From positions 1-10,155 of the forward strand of contig DXMX01000065.1 of the NCBI GenBank assembly GCA_019413955.1: a stretch of 10,155 nt of DNA. Direction: 5' to 3'. Within the stretch, counting starts at the first letter, position 1. Each line of letters opens with the position of its first letter. Positions 1-6,060 of this stretch are shown piece by piece. The DNA is from Collinsella sp. Its GTDB lineage: Bacteria; Actinomycetota; Coriobacteriia; Coriobacteriales; Coriobacteriaceae. The notes beneath the pieces are model-generated. The model saw nothing but the letters and a program-made list of their open reading frames with translations. It had not been told where the DNA came from and did no database searches. Both the position numbers and the translations under genes were made by a program.

Positions 1-957
1 ATCCAGGAGGCCGTCGACCACCTGCGCGATGTGGTCATCGTCGATACCGCCGGTCGTCTGCAGATCGACGAGCAGATGATGCAGGAGGCCGTGGATATCA
101 AGAAGGCTGTCAAGCCCGATCAGGTGCTGATGGTCGTCGATGCCATGACCGGCCAGGATATCGTCAACGTCGTCTCGACCTTCGCCGAGCGCACCGACTT
201 TGACGGCGTGATCATCTCCAAGCTCGATGGCGACGCTCGTGGCGGCGGCGCGCTTTCCGTGCGCCAGGTGACCGGCAAGCCCATCAAGTTCGTGAGCATG
301 GGCGAGAAACCCGATTCGCTTGAGCCGTTCTACCCCGATCGTATGGCCAAGCGCATTCTGGGTATGGGCGACGTTGTCGGCATTATCGAGAAGGCCCAGG
401 AGGCCGCCGATGCCGAGCAGCTCGAGGCCGCCGAGCGCATGCTGCGCGAGGGCTTCACCATGAATGACATGCTCGACCAGATGAAGGCCGTCAAGAAGAT
501 GGGCGGCATGAAGGGCATCCTGGGCATGCTCCCCGGCGGCCAGCGTGCGCTCAACCAGATGGGCGGCAACCTGGACGAGGGCATCTTCGACAAGAACGAG
601 GCCATCATCATGTCGATGACCAAGGAGGAGCGTCTGCGTCCTTCCATCATTAACGGCCAGCGCCGTGCCCGCATTGCCAAGGGCGCCGGCGTGACTCCCA
701 CAGAGGTCAATAGCCTTATGAAGCAGTGGGGCGAGATGAACAAGATGATGGGCCGCATGCGCACGATGGCCAATCAGGCTCAGGCCGGCGGCAAGAAGGG
801 CAAAAAGGGCAAGAAGGGCAAGAAGATGCGCATGCCCAATATCCCTGGCCTGGACGCTATGGGTCTGGGCGGCATGGGCGGCCTGGGTACGGGCGGCCCC
901 AAGTCCGATATGGACCTGCTGCGCCAGATGGAAGCGCAGATGCGCAATAAGAAATAA
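1..957 (+). CDS. ffh: Signal recognition particle protein Ffh (SRP54), 5' end missing
   Basis: SRP GTPase that binds signal sequences of nascent membrane proteins together with 4.5S RNA and docks on FtsY. The frame is open from base 1, so the N domain and first part of the G domain lie outside the window; 318 residues are visible. The visible part starts just before the G3 motif DTAGR (residues 15-19), followed by the G4 region SKLDGDARGG (about 73-82) and GEKPDSLEPF (101-110). The M domain follows, with a Met-rich finger loop (KKMGGMKGILGMLPGG, about 165-180) and the RNA-binding segment IINGQRRARIAKGAG (about 216-230). The C-terminus is extended: four GKK units (about 264-275), then a Gly/Met-rich stretch and the ending RNKK. 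The GTG at base 31 is an internal valine, not a start. Identity is secure. Confidence 0.97.
   Translation: MQEAVDHLRDVVIVDTAGRLQIDEQMMQEAVDIKKAVKPDQVLMVVDAMTGQDIVNVVSTFAERTDFDGVIISKLDGDARGGGALSVRQVTGKPIKFVSMGEKPDSLEPFYPDRMAKRILGMGDVVGIIEKAQEAADAEQLEAAERMLREGFTMNDMLDQMKAVKKMGGMKGILGMLPGGQRALNQMGGNLDEGIFDKNEAIIMSMTKEERLRPSIINGQRRARIAKGAGVTPTEVNSLMKQWGEMNKMMGRMRTMANQAQAGGKKGKKGKKGKKMRMPNIPGLDAMGLGGMGGLGTGGPKSDMDLLRQMEAQMRNKK
790..825 (+). repeat. In-frame 9-bp tandem repeat (GKK x4) in the ffh tail
   Basis: Four consecutive copies of GGC-AAG-AAG (the second has AAA for AAG) encode Gly-Lys-Lys four times just after the Ffh M domain. The unit is a multiple of three, so gain or loss of copies would keep the frame. 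The basic tail could contact RNA or the ribosome; that is inference. Confidence 0.85.
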
Positions 958-977
958 CGACTGGTTGAGTCGTGTAT

Positions 978-1017
978 GGCGAAGGCCGCCTGGATCGTAT
1001 TCTAGGCGGCCTTCGCC
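978..1017 (+). terminator. Strong hairpin terminator after ffh, possibly two-way
   Basis: A perfect 14-bp GC-rich stem (978-991 with 1004-1017), extendable inward by three pairs to a 6-nt loop, begins 20 bp after the ffh stop. The following bases (GTTCGTTCG) are only moderately T-rich, and the other side is not T-rich. It lies between convergent genes, so it may block transcription from both sides. The remaining 56 bp up to the next gene (1018-1073) hold only a weak 5-bp hairpin. Confidence 0.75.
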
Positions 1018-1073
1018 GTTCGTTCGCAGGTTGTCGCACGCGCGGAAGCGTGTTGACGTTGAGATGCTTGCCG

Positions 1074-1838
1074 TTAGTGGCAGCCGCAGCCCTCGTGGCC
1101 CTCGTGCTCGTGATGGCCGTGGCAACCACAGGATTCGCCGTGCTCATGGGCGTGCTCGTGGTCATGGCCATGGCAGTCGCAGGTGGCCTCGTCGTTCTGT
1201 GCGAGCGTGCCGGCAATGAGGGCCTCGACGCAGGCATCGCAGCTGCCCTGGGCGCCCGCATAGACCGTGATGCCGGCTTGGGCAAGCGCGTTGATAGCGC
1301 CGCCGCCGATACCGCCGCAAATGAGCGTGTCAACGCCACCGTTGGCAAGCAGGCCCGCCAAGGCGCCGTGGCCGGTGCCACCGGTGCCTACGACCTGCTC
1401 GTTGAGCACCTTGCCATCCTGGATGTCGTAGATCTTGAACTGCTCGCTGCGGCCAAAGTGCATAAAGATGTTGCCGTTGTCGTACGTCGTTGCCACCCTC
1501 ATGGTGCCGACCTCCTTTGCTGGCCATGCGGCCGTCGTCGTGGCGATGGGGGAGTACGCGATATTGCCGCCCGCGATGACGAGCGCTCGTCCGTTGACCA
1601 GCGCTTCGGCCACCTTGCGATGCGCGCGGCTGCAAATGGCCGCCACCGTTGCGCGGGCGATGCCCATCTGCTGGGCGACCGCCTCTTGGTTGAGACCTTC
1701 CAGGTCGCACAGGCGCAGCACCTCAAGCTCGTCGACGGTCATGTCGATGGCATCACCGCTGGCCAGGCCATCGGGGGTAAAGCCGCGGTATTCGGGGATG
1801 ATCCCGACGCGGCGCAGTTTTTCGCGTCTTCCTGCCAT
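1074..1838 (-). CDS. DUF134 DNA-binding domain fused to NifX/NifB-type cluster-binding domain, His/Cys-rich tail
   Basis: 254 residues from ATG at 1838, which has AAGGAG (1844-1849) 5 nt upstream; a GTG at 1844 would overlap that ribosome site and is rejected. Residues 1-90 are a DUF134 (COG1342) domain: MAGRREKLRRVG start, then a sigma-70 region 4-like helix-turn-helix around 40-80 (TVDELEVLRLCDLEGLNQEAV and following). After a linker (about 91-110), residues 113-209 match the dinitrogenase iron-molybdenum cofactor biosynthesis family: VATTYDNGNIFMHFGRSEQF, CGGIGGGAINALAQAGI, a Gly-rich loop and CDAC. The tail (220-254) has 12 His and 6 Cys, including three CxCH motifs. I infer a metal- or Fe-S-linked DNA-binding regulator, perhaps self-regulating through the CATATG sites upstream. 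No nif genes are visible, so a role in nitrogenase is unlikely. Function is unproven; family assignment is firm. Confidence 0.9.
   Translation of the reverse strand: MAGRREKLRRVGIIPEYRGFTPDGLASGDAIDMTVDELEVLRLCDLEGLNQEAVAQQMGIARATVAAICSRAHRKVAEALVNGRALVIAGGNIAYSPIATTTAAWPAKEVGTMRVATTYDNGNIFMHFGRSEQFKIYDIQDGKVLNEQVVGTGGTGHGALAGLLANGGVDTLICGGIGGGAINALAQAGITVYAGAQGSCDACVEALIAGTLAQNDEATCDCHGHDHEHAHEHGESCGCHGHHEHEGHEGCGCH
1500..1518 (-). promoter_or_regulatory. Internal Shine-Dalgarno and ATG in front of the NifX domain
   Basis: On the minus strand AAAGGAGG (1518-1511) is followed after 8 nt by an in-frame ATG (1502-1500). It is as good as or better than the gene's own start. Initiation here would give a 142-residue protein (1074-1502) holding only the NifX-like domain and His/Cys tail. 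The same bases encode Lys-Glu-Val in the long form, so chance coding cannot be excluded. Confidence 0.55.
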
Positions 1839-1852
1839 GCACACTCCTTATC

Positions 1853-1864
1853 TGACATATGTCA
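1853..1864. promoter_or_regulatory. Perfect 12-bp palindrome TGACATATGTCA, operator candidate 1
   Basis: A perfect palindrome 15 bp upstream of the DUF134-NifX start codon. It lies where transcription from the proposed minus-strand promoter would begin (about 1862), so a bound protein should repress. It shares 13 of 15 bases (TCTGACATATGTCAA) with the second site at 1904-1918. Confidence 0.6.
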
Positions 1865-1869
1865 ACAAT

Positions 1870-1897
1870 AGGATAACGCGTTAGTCGTTGGGCGCAA
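1870..1897 (-). promoter_or_regulatory. Candidate promoter of the DUF134-NifX gene
   Basis: On the minus strand TTGCGC (1897-1892) and TATCCT (1875-1870) are separated by 16 bp. The predicted start of transcription falls inside palindrome 1 and gives a short leader of about 24 nt containing the ribosome site. The -35 match is only partial. Confidence 0.35.
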
Positions 1898-1902
1898 GGC
1901 AT

Positions 1903-1920
1903 TTCTGTCATATGTCAGAA
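1903..1920. promoter_or_regulatory. Imperfect 18-bp palindrome TTCTGTCATATGTCAGAA, operator candidate 2
   Basis: An 18-bp inverted repeat with a single mismatched pair, centred on CATATG. Its centre is 53 bp from that of palindrome 1, about five helical turns, so both sites face the same side of the DNA. It lies just upstream of the proposed -35 of the minus-strand gene and about 75 bp upstream of the thyA -35. Confidence 0.6.
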
Positions 1921-1985
1921 AAAGGCTAAGATGCCTCGTTGCCGCATGCGGAGCCGCGCTGCCGTGCATTGCGTGTGCCGGACTA

Positions 1986-2022
1986 AGTGTCCAATTCGAC
2001 ACTCGCGCGCCTGGGCTACAAT
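1986..2022 (+). promoter_or_regulatory. thyA-folA promoter with an overlapping inverted repeat
   Basis: TTCGAC (1995-2000) and TACAAT (2017-2022) with a 16-bp spacer make a good sigma-70-type promoter, predicting a start near 2029 and a leader of about 28 nt. An inverted repeat AGTGTC-N6-GACACT (1986-2003) covers the -35 element and could be an operator. The region 1931-1985 holds only a short perfect palindrome CCGCATGCGG (1942-1951). Confidence 0.55.
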
Positions 2023-2056
2023 AAATCTCGCTTATAGGCGACTGACAGGAGGGTCA

Positions 2057-2905
2057 ATGAGCAAAGCTGATCAGCAGTTTGTAACCATGTGCCGCGATAT
2101 CTTGGACCATGGCACCACCACCGAGGGCCAAAAGGTCCGTCCGGTGTGGGAGGACGGCACCACTGCCTATACCATTAAAAACTTTGGTGTCACGGCGCGC
2201 TATGATCTGCGCGAGGAGTTCCCCGCGCTCACCCTGCGTCGTACGGCGCTTAAGTCTGCCATGGACGAGATTCTGTGGATCTATCAAAAGAAGTCCAATA
2301 ACGTGCATGATCTCAACAGCCATATCTGGGATGAGTGGGCCGATGAGACCGGTTCCATCGGTAAAGCCTACGGCTATCAGATTGGTCAGAAGAGCCATTA
2401 CGTCGAGGGCGACTTCGACCAGATGGACCGTGTGCTGTACGACCTTAAGCACACGCCGTATAGTCGCCGCATTATGACCAATACGTACGTGTTTAGCGAT
2501 CTGTCCGAGATGCACCTTTATCCGTGCGCCTATAGCGTGACCTATAACGTGACGCAGCGTCCTCAGGACGACAAGCCGACGCTCAACATGATTCTCAACC
2601 AGCGCAGCCAGGACATTTTGGCCGCGAACAACTGGAACGTGTGCCAGTACGCCATTTTGCTGATGATGGTCGCGCAGTCGGTCGATATGATTCCCGGTGA
2701 GCTGCTGCACGTGATCGCCGACGCCCATATCTATGATCGTCATGTCGATATCGTCCGCGAGCTTATCGAGCGTTCGCAGTTTGCGGCACCCAAGGTAACG
2801 CTCAACCCCGATGTGCATGACTTCTATGCGTTTACGACCGATGACCTGATCGTCGAGGGCTATGAGCACGGCCCGCAGGTCAAGAACATTCCCATTGCGG
2901 TGTAG
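2057..2905 (+). CDS. thyA: Thymidylate synthase ThyA
   Basis: Converts dUMP to dTMP using methylene-tetrahydrofolate as methyl donor and reductant, releasing dihydrofolate. 282 residues from ATG 2057, with AGGAGG (2047-2052) 4 nt upstream. An in-frame ATG at 1931 would put the promoter inside the gene and has no ribosome site, so I reject it. Signature elements: the phosphate-binding SRRI (136-139), the catalytic cysteine in YPCAYSVTYNV (Cys157), the conserved NQRSQDI (181-187), Asn194 region NNWNVCQYA, and DAHIYDRHVD (222-231). It is slightly longer than the 264-residue E. coli enzyme and has PCAYS where E. coli has PCHAF. The folA gene starts 9 bp after its stop, as expected for enzymes sharing dihydrofolate. 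Identity is very secure. Confidence 0.97.
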   Translation: MSKADQQFVTMCRDILDHGTTTEGQKVRPVWEDGTTAYTIKNFGVTARYDLREEFPALTLRRTALKSAMDEILWIYQKKSNNVHDLNSHIWDEWADETGSIGKAYGYQIGQKSHYVEGDFDQMDRVLYDLKHTPYSRRIMTNTYVFSDLSEMHLYPCAYSVTYNVTQRPQDDKPTLNMILNQRSQDILAANNWNVCQYAILLMMVAQSVDMIPGELLHVIADAHIYDRHVDIVRELIERSQFAAPKVTLNPDVHDFYAFTTDDLIVEGYEHGPQVKNIPIAV

Positions 2906-2914
2906 GTGGTGCTC

Positions 2915-3433
2915 ATGACGTGTAAGCTATCTGCTATCGTCGCCGTGTGTGACGATTGGGGCATTGGGTGCGAGGGCGACATGGTGGTGTCCAATCGCGC
3001 CGATATGCGCCATTTTGTTGCCTGCACCAAGGGCTGCCCGGTTATCATGGGACGCAAGACGCTGCTGAGTTTTCCCGGCGGGCGTCCTCTCAAGAACCGC
3101 CGCAATATCGTGCTTACGCGCGATATGGGCTTTACCCACGAGGGCGTCGACGTGGTGCATAGCGTTGACGAAGCGCTCTCTGCGGTTGCCGATGAGCTCG
3201 TTGCCTGGGTGATCGGTGGCGGCGATGTCTATCGGCAGTTTTTGCCGTACTGCGTGGAGGCCGAGGTCACTCATAACCACTGCGTCCATCCCGTGGACAC
3301 GTACTTTCCCGACTTGGACGCCGATCCCGCGTGGGAGATTGCGCAGCGTAGCGGGGTCGCGACGATTGCCGCCGGTGAGGGTGACGAGGGCGTCGATTAT
3401 GAGTTCGTGACGTATCGTCGCATCGAGGCGTAA
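2915..3433 (+). CDS. folA: Dihydrofolate reductase
   Basis: Reduces dihydrofolate made by ThyA back to tetrahydrofolate with NADPH; the target of trimethoprim-type inhibitors. 172 residues from ATG 2915, with AGGTGG (2904-2909) 5 nt upstream and overlapping the thyA stop, which suggests coupled translation; a GTG at 2906 is an alternative start. Landmarks: SAIVAVCDDWGIGCEGD (6-22), the active-site acid Asp30 in NRADMRHF, VIMGRKTLLSFPGGRPL (43-59), Arg62 in KNRRNIVLTRD (folate-tail binding), and the nucleotide-binding VIGGGDVYRQFLP (99-111). The usual Pro-Trp of the Met20 loop is absent: the segment reads GDMVVSNRAD. Overall length and all other motifs are normal. Confidence 0.95.
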   Translation: MTCKLSAIVAVCDDWGIGCEGDMVVSNRADMRHFVACTKGCPVIMGRKTLLSFPGGRPLKNRRNIVLTRDMGFTHEGVDVVHSVDEALSAVADELVAWVIGGGDVYRQFLPYCVEAEVTHNHCVHPVDTYFPDLDADPAWEIAQRSGVATIAAGEGDEGVDYEFVTYRRIEA

Positions 3434-3475
3434 ATCGTCTGGCGTGAACGGTATCATCGGGTTGATTGAATGCAT

Positions 3476-3502
3476 GGGGCGGCGCTTAGCGTCGCCTCGT
3501 TT
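3476..3502 (+). terminator. Hairpin terminator after thyA-folA
   Basis: GGCGGCGC (3478-3485), loop TTA, GCGTCGCC (3489-3496) form an 8-bp stem with one G-U pair, extendable by two pairs, followed by TCGTTT. It is 42 bp downstream of the folA stop. The tail is short, so termination may be partial. Confidence 0.55.
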
Positions 3503-3510
3503 GGTATAGA
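3502..3510 (+). promoter_or_regulatory. Candidate extended -10 promoter of the RNA methyltransferase gene
   Basis: TGGTATAGA fits an extended -10 element (TG-N-TATAGA). No clear -35 lies 17 bp upstream, where the terminator stem sits. A start near 3517 would exclude the ATG at 3510 and supports initiation at 3543. Confidence 0.35.
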
Positions 3511-3542
3511 TGTGCTGTAAAGAAGGGTGCGGGCTGGCTGCT

Positions 3543-4457
3543 ATGACTGATGCCGTTGAGGTTCTGCGAATTGATTCGCTCGAGGACGAGCGGCTCGATG
3601 CCTACGTGCGACTGACCGAGCGTGAGCTTCGCTGCGTGCTGGAGCCGCAAAAGGGCATCTATATTGCGGAGAGCGCCAAGGTCATCGAGCGTGCCGTGCG
3701 CGCCGGATATGAGCCGGTGAGCTTTCTTCTGGGCGAGCGCTGGCTCGACCAGATGATGCCGCTGTTTGACCAGCTTGTCGTGCGCGAGGGAGCGGGTCCG
3801 GTTCCCGTGTTCGTGGCCTCCATGGAGCTCATGGAGCAGTTGACGGGCTTTAACGTGACGCGCGGCGCGCTGGCGGCGTTCCGTCGCCCGCGTCAGATTC
3901 CGGTTGATGAGTTCTTGGGCGGCGTCGTCGAGGCGGCGGGGGATCGTCCGGTGCGCGTGTGCGTGCTTGAGGGTATTGTCGATCACACCAATGTCGGCGC
4001 GATTTTCCGCTCGGGTGCCGCGCTCAATGTCGACGGAATTCTGGTGAGCCCTACGTGCTGCGATCCGCTGTATCGTCGCTCGGCCCGCGTGAGCATGGGC
4101 ACCGTGTTTCAGGTGCCGTGGACGCGCATTGGCAGCGAGGCTCGTGTGTGGCCGCATGATGGTCTGAGCGCGTTGCACGATGCCGGTTTTTCGTGTGCCG
4201 CTATGGCGTTGACGGACGATTCCGTATCGCTGGACGATCCCGTGCTGCAGGAGATTGACCGCTTGGCAATCTTTATGGGTACCGAGGGTGCCGGCTTGGG
4301 CGCCAAGACCATTGCCGGCTGTGACCACGCGGTGCGCATTCCGATGGCGCACGGGGTCGATTCGCTTAACGTGGCCGCGGCGAGCGCCGTCGCCTTTTGG
4401 CAGCTGTGCCCGCACGCGAGCAATGAGTATCACTACCAGCCGGGTTTGTATCACTAG
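3543..4457 (+). CDS. TrmH/SpoU-family RNA 2'-O-methyltransferase
   Basis: SPOUT-class methyltransferase that transfers a methyl group from S-adenosylmethionine to a ribose 2'-OH of rRNA or tRNA; the exact target cannot be read from sequence. 304 residues from ATG 3543. An upstream in-frame ATG (3510) lies in the likely promoter, but neither start has a close ribosome site, so the start is uncertain. An N-terminal substrate-binding part (about 1-125) precedes the SPOUT domain with its three motifs: motif 1 NVGAIFRSGAALN (150-162, Arg156), motif 2 MGTEGAGL (245-252) and motif 3 IPMAHGVDSLNVAAASAV (267-284), which form the SAM-binding knot. It stands alone between a terminator and the MATE gene. 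Family is certain; the specific enzyme is left open. Confidence 0.92.
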   Translation: MTDAVEVLRIDSLEDERLDAYVRLTERELRCVLEPQKGIYIAESAKVIERAVRAGYEPVSFLLGERWLDQMMPLFDQLVVREGAGPVPVFVASMELMEQLTGFNVTRGALAAFRRPRQIPVDEFLGGVVEAAGDRPVRVCVLEGIVDHTNVGAIFRSGAALNVDGILVSPTCCDPLYRRSARVSMGTVFQVPWTRIGSEARVWPHDGLSALHDAGFSCAAMALTDDSVSLDDPVLQEIDRLAIFMGTEGAGLGAKTIAGCDHAVRIPMAHGVDSLNVAAASAVAFWQLCPHASNEYHYQPGLYH

Positions 4458-4519
4458 GCAGTTTTTCGCACCGCGCTCTAATTCGGGGTGTTTCGGTCGC
4501 CGCCAGTCGGTGCTAAGCT

Positions 4520-4557
4520 GGTTTTGGTTTTGGTTTTAAATTGCTGTTTTGCTGTTT
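4520..4557 (+). repeat. T-rich tandem repeats: GGTTTT x3 and TGCTGTTT x2
   Basis: GGTTTT is repeated exactly three times (4520-4537) and, after AAAT, TGCTGTTT exactly twice (4542-4557), within the 124-bp gap before the MATE gene. The tract is T-rich in an otherwise GC-rich region and lies 24 bp upstream of the MATE start codon, in its leader or promoter. No confident promoter was found; TGCTAAGCT (4511-4519) is a weak -10-like match. Confidence 0.7.
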
Positions 4558-4581
4558 GACGTATGCGTGTGGGGAGGGCGT

Positions 4582-5931
4582 GTGGCTAAGAAATCTACGG
4601 CTATTGATGTAACGCAAGGAGTCATTTGGCAGCAATTGCTGTCGCTGTGCGTTCCCATCTTTTTTAGTTCGTTTTTTCAGCAGGCCTACACGCTTATCGG
4701 TACGTATATCGTTGGCCAGTTTGGCGGCAAGCTCGCGCTGGGTGGCATTCAAGCCACGATGGTGCTCACCGAGCTCTGCATTGGCTTTTGCGTTGGCGTC
4801 GGCGCCGGCTGCGCGGTCATTACCGGTCAGTATTTTGGCCAGCACGATGATGAGCGACTGAGTCGTTCGGTCCATACAGCCATGACGCTCGCACTGGTGG
4901 GCGGTATCGTTTTCTCGATTCTTGGCATAGTGTTCGTTGAGCCCATGCTGGTGCTTATGAACACGCCGCATGAACTATTGGCCGAGGGCGTGGCCTATGC
5001 TCGTTGCTATTTTGCCGCCATGGTTGCGGCGCTGCTGCTCAATATGGGAACGGCATTGCTGCGCGCCGTGGGCGACACGCGCGGGCCTGCTGTGATTATC
5101 GCTTCCGGCTGCCTTGTTAATGCGGTGCTGGATGTCATCTTCGTTGCCGTGCTTCATATGGAGGCTCTGGGCTGCGGCATCGCGGTGGCGCTGACCATTT
5201 GCTCCAACGCCACGATGATTGTGTTGCGCATGTTGCGCGCTCCGGGTGCATGGCGTCTTTCGCTATCTAAGCTCGGCATCGATCGCGATATTTGCAAGAG
5301 TATGATCTCGTGTGGTCTGCCACTCGGTTTTCAATCGGCTGCCTATTCGATCTCGAACGTGCTGATCCAGGTGTCGGTTAATTCGTTTGGCGCCGATGTC
5401 ACGACTGCTTGGGGTCTATCTGGGCGCCTGGATGGCATTATCTGGATGGTGACCGAGGCGCTCGGCGTATCGATCACTACGTTCTCGGCGCAGAACTTTG
5501 GCGCGCGCAACTACGAGCGCATGCGCAAGGGCTACCATACGTCGCTCGTGCTGTCGTTTATGCTCATTGGTGGCCTGTCTGCCGTGCTGCTGGTGTTCTC
5601 GGGCCCGCTGTCGCGTTTGTTTGTCGACGATGCTTCGATTTCGGCGTACACCACGACTATCCTCCATTTCATTGCGCCGTTCTATGCGATTTTCTCGATT
5701 ATCGAGAACGCCTCGGGTTCCATCCGCGGCGCCGGCGTGAGTTTGCAGCCTATGATGCTCACCATCTTTGGCACCGTTGTCTTGAGGGTGATCTGGGTGT
5801 TTGCGATCATGCCCTTCGATCCGTCGCTCGAGCATCTACTGCTGGTTTACCCCGTAACCTGGCTCATCACCGCAACCATGTTCACCATCTACCACCACAG
5901 CGGCAACTGGCTAGGTCGCGCCACCGCCTAG
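4582..5931 (+). CDS. MATE-family multidrug/toxin efflux transporter
   Basis: Cation-coupled efflux protein of the inner membrane (DinF/NorM-like MATE clan). 449 residues from GTG 4582, which has GGGGAGG (4571-4577) 4 nt upstream; the upstream ATG/TTG-type frame extension to 4549 would include the ribosome site and is rejected. About 12 hydrophobic helices are visible, in two halves joined near residues 215-240. Family landmarks include QQAYTLIGTYIVGQFGG (near 33-49), GTALLRAVGDTRGP (156-169), NAVLDVIFV (180-188) and, in the second half, the matching pair SFGADVTTAWGLSGRLDG and SGSIRGAG. Length is typical. Substrate cannot be predicted. It is followed by a palindromic intergenic element, not by a partner gene. 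Confidence 0.93.
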   Translation: MAKKSTAIDVTQGVIWQQLLSLCVPIFFSSFFQQAYTLIGTYIVGQFGGKLALGGIQATMVLTELCIGFCVGVGAGCAVITGQYFGQHDDERLSRSVHTAMTLALVGGIVFSILGIVFVEPMLVLMNTPHELLAEGVAYARCYFAAMVAALLLNMGTALLRAVGDTRGPAVIIASGCLVNAVLDVIFVAVLHMEALGCGIAVALTICSNATMIVLRMLRAPGAWRLSLSKLGIDRDICKSMISCGLPLGFQSAAYSISNVLIQVSVNSFGADVTTAWGLSGRLDGIIWMVTEALGVSITTFSAQNFGARNYERMRKGYHTSLVLSFMLIGGLSAVLLVFSGPLSRLFVDDASISAYTTTILHFIAPFYAIFSIIENASGSIRGAGVSLQPMMLTIFGTVVLRVIWVFAIMPFDPSLEHLLLVYPVTWLITATMFTIYHHSGNWLGRATA

Positions 5932-6034
5932 CTCATCCGTCAGATACCCCTGATAAGTTGCGGTGAAATAGTTCCTGAAAAGCCCTTGCGGACCGTCAAA
6001 CAAGTACTATTCCACCGCAACTTCCTTATGAGCT
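5930..6034. repeat. Long imperfect palindrome (REP/MITE-like) between convergent genes
   Basis: AAGTTGCGGTGAAATAGT (5955-5972) is matched by the reverse complement of 6006-6023 with one mismatch in 18. An outer pair AGCTCAT (5930-5936) and ATGAGCT (6028-6034) encloses it. The central 33 nt (5973-6005) are unpaired. The structure fills almost all of the 129-bp gap between the MATE stop and the cobO stop. There is no T-tract, so it is not a standard terminator. A dispersed repeat, a two-way terminator or a structured RNA are all possible. Confidence 0.7.
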
Positions 6035-6060
6035 GTAGGTGTTGGCGGAAAACGAATCAA

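Noticed and set aside
1074..1838. A nitrogen-fixation role because of the NifX/NifB-like domain
   Set aside because: This domain is widespread in anaerobes without nitrogenase and no nif gene is in the window.
1931..2056. N-terminal extension of ThyA from ATG 1931
   Set aside because: It would include the promoter and ribosome site as coding sequence, has no ribosome site of its own, and the extra residues are Arg/Cys-rich with no resemblance to ThyA.
2054..2869. 271-codon minus-strand frame opposite thyA
   Set aside because: thyA is unmistakable on the plus strand, and the antisense product has no family features and no ribosome site.
3486..4454. Long open frame on the minus strand opposite the RNA methyltransferase gene (about 320 codons)
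   Set aside because: It mirrors a gene with clear SPOUT motifs, has no recognisable domain and shows low-complexity Arg/His-rich composition typical of antisense frames in GC-rich DNA.
5929..6060. CRISPR array or tRNA in the MATE-cobO gap
   Set aside because: There is a single inverted repeat, not regularly spaced direct repeats, and no cloverleaf or CCA-like end could be drawn.
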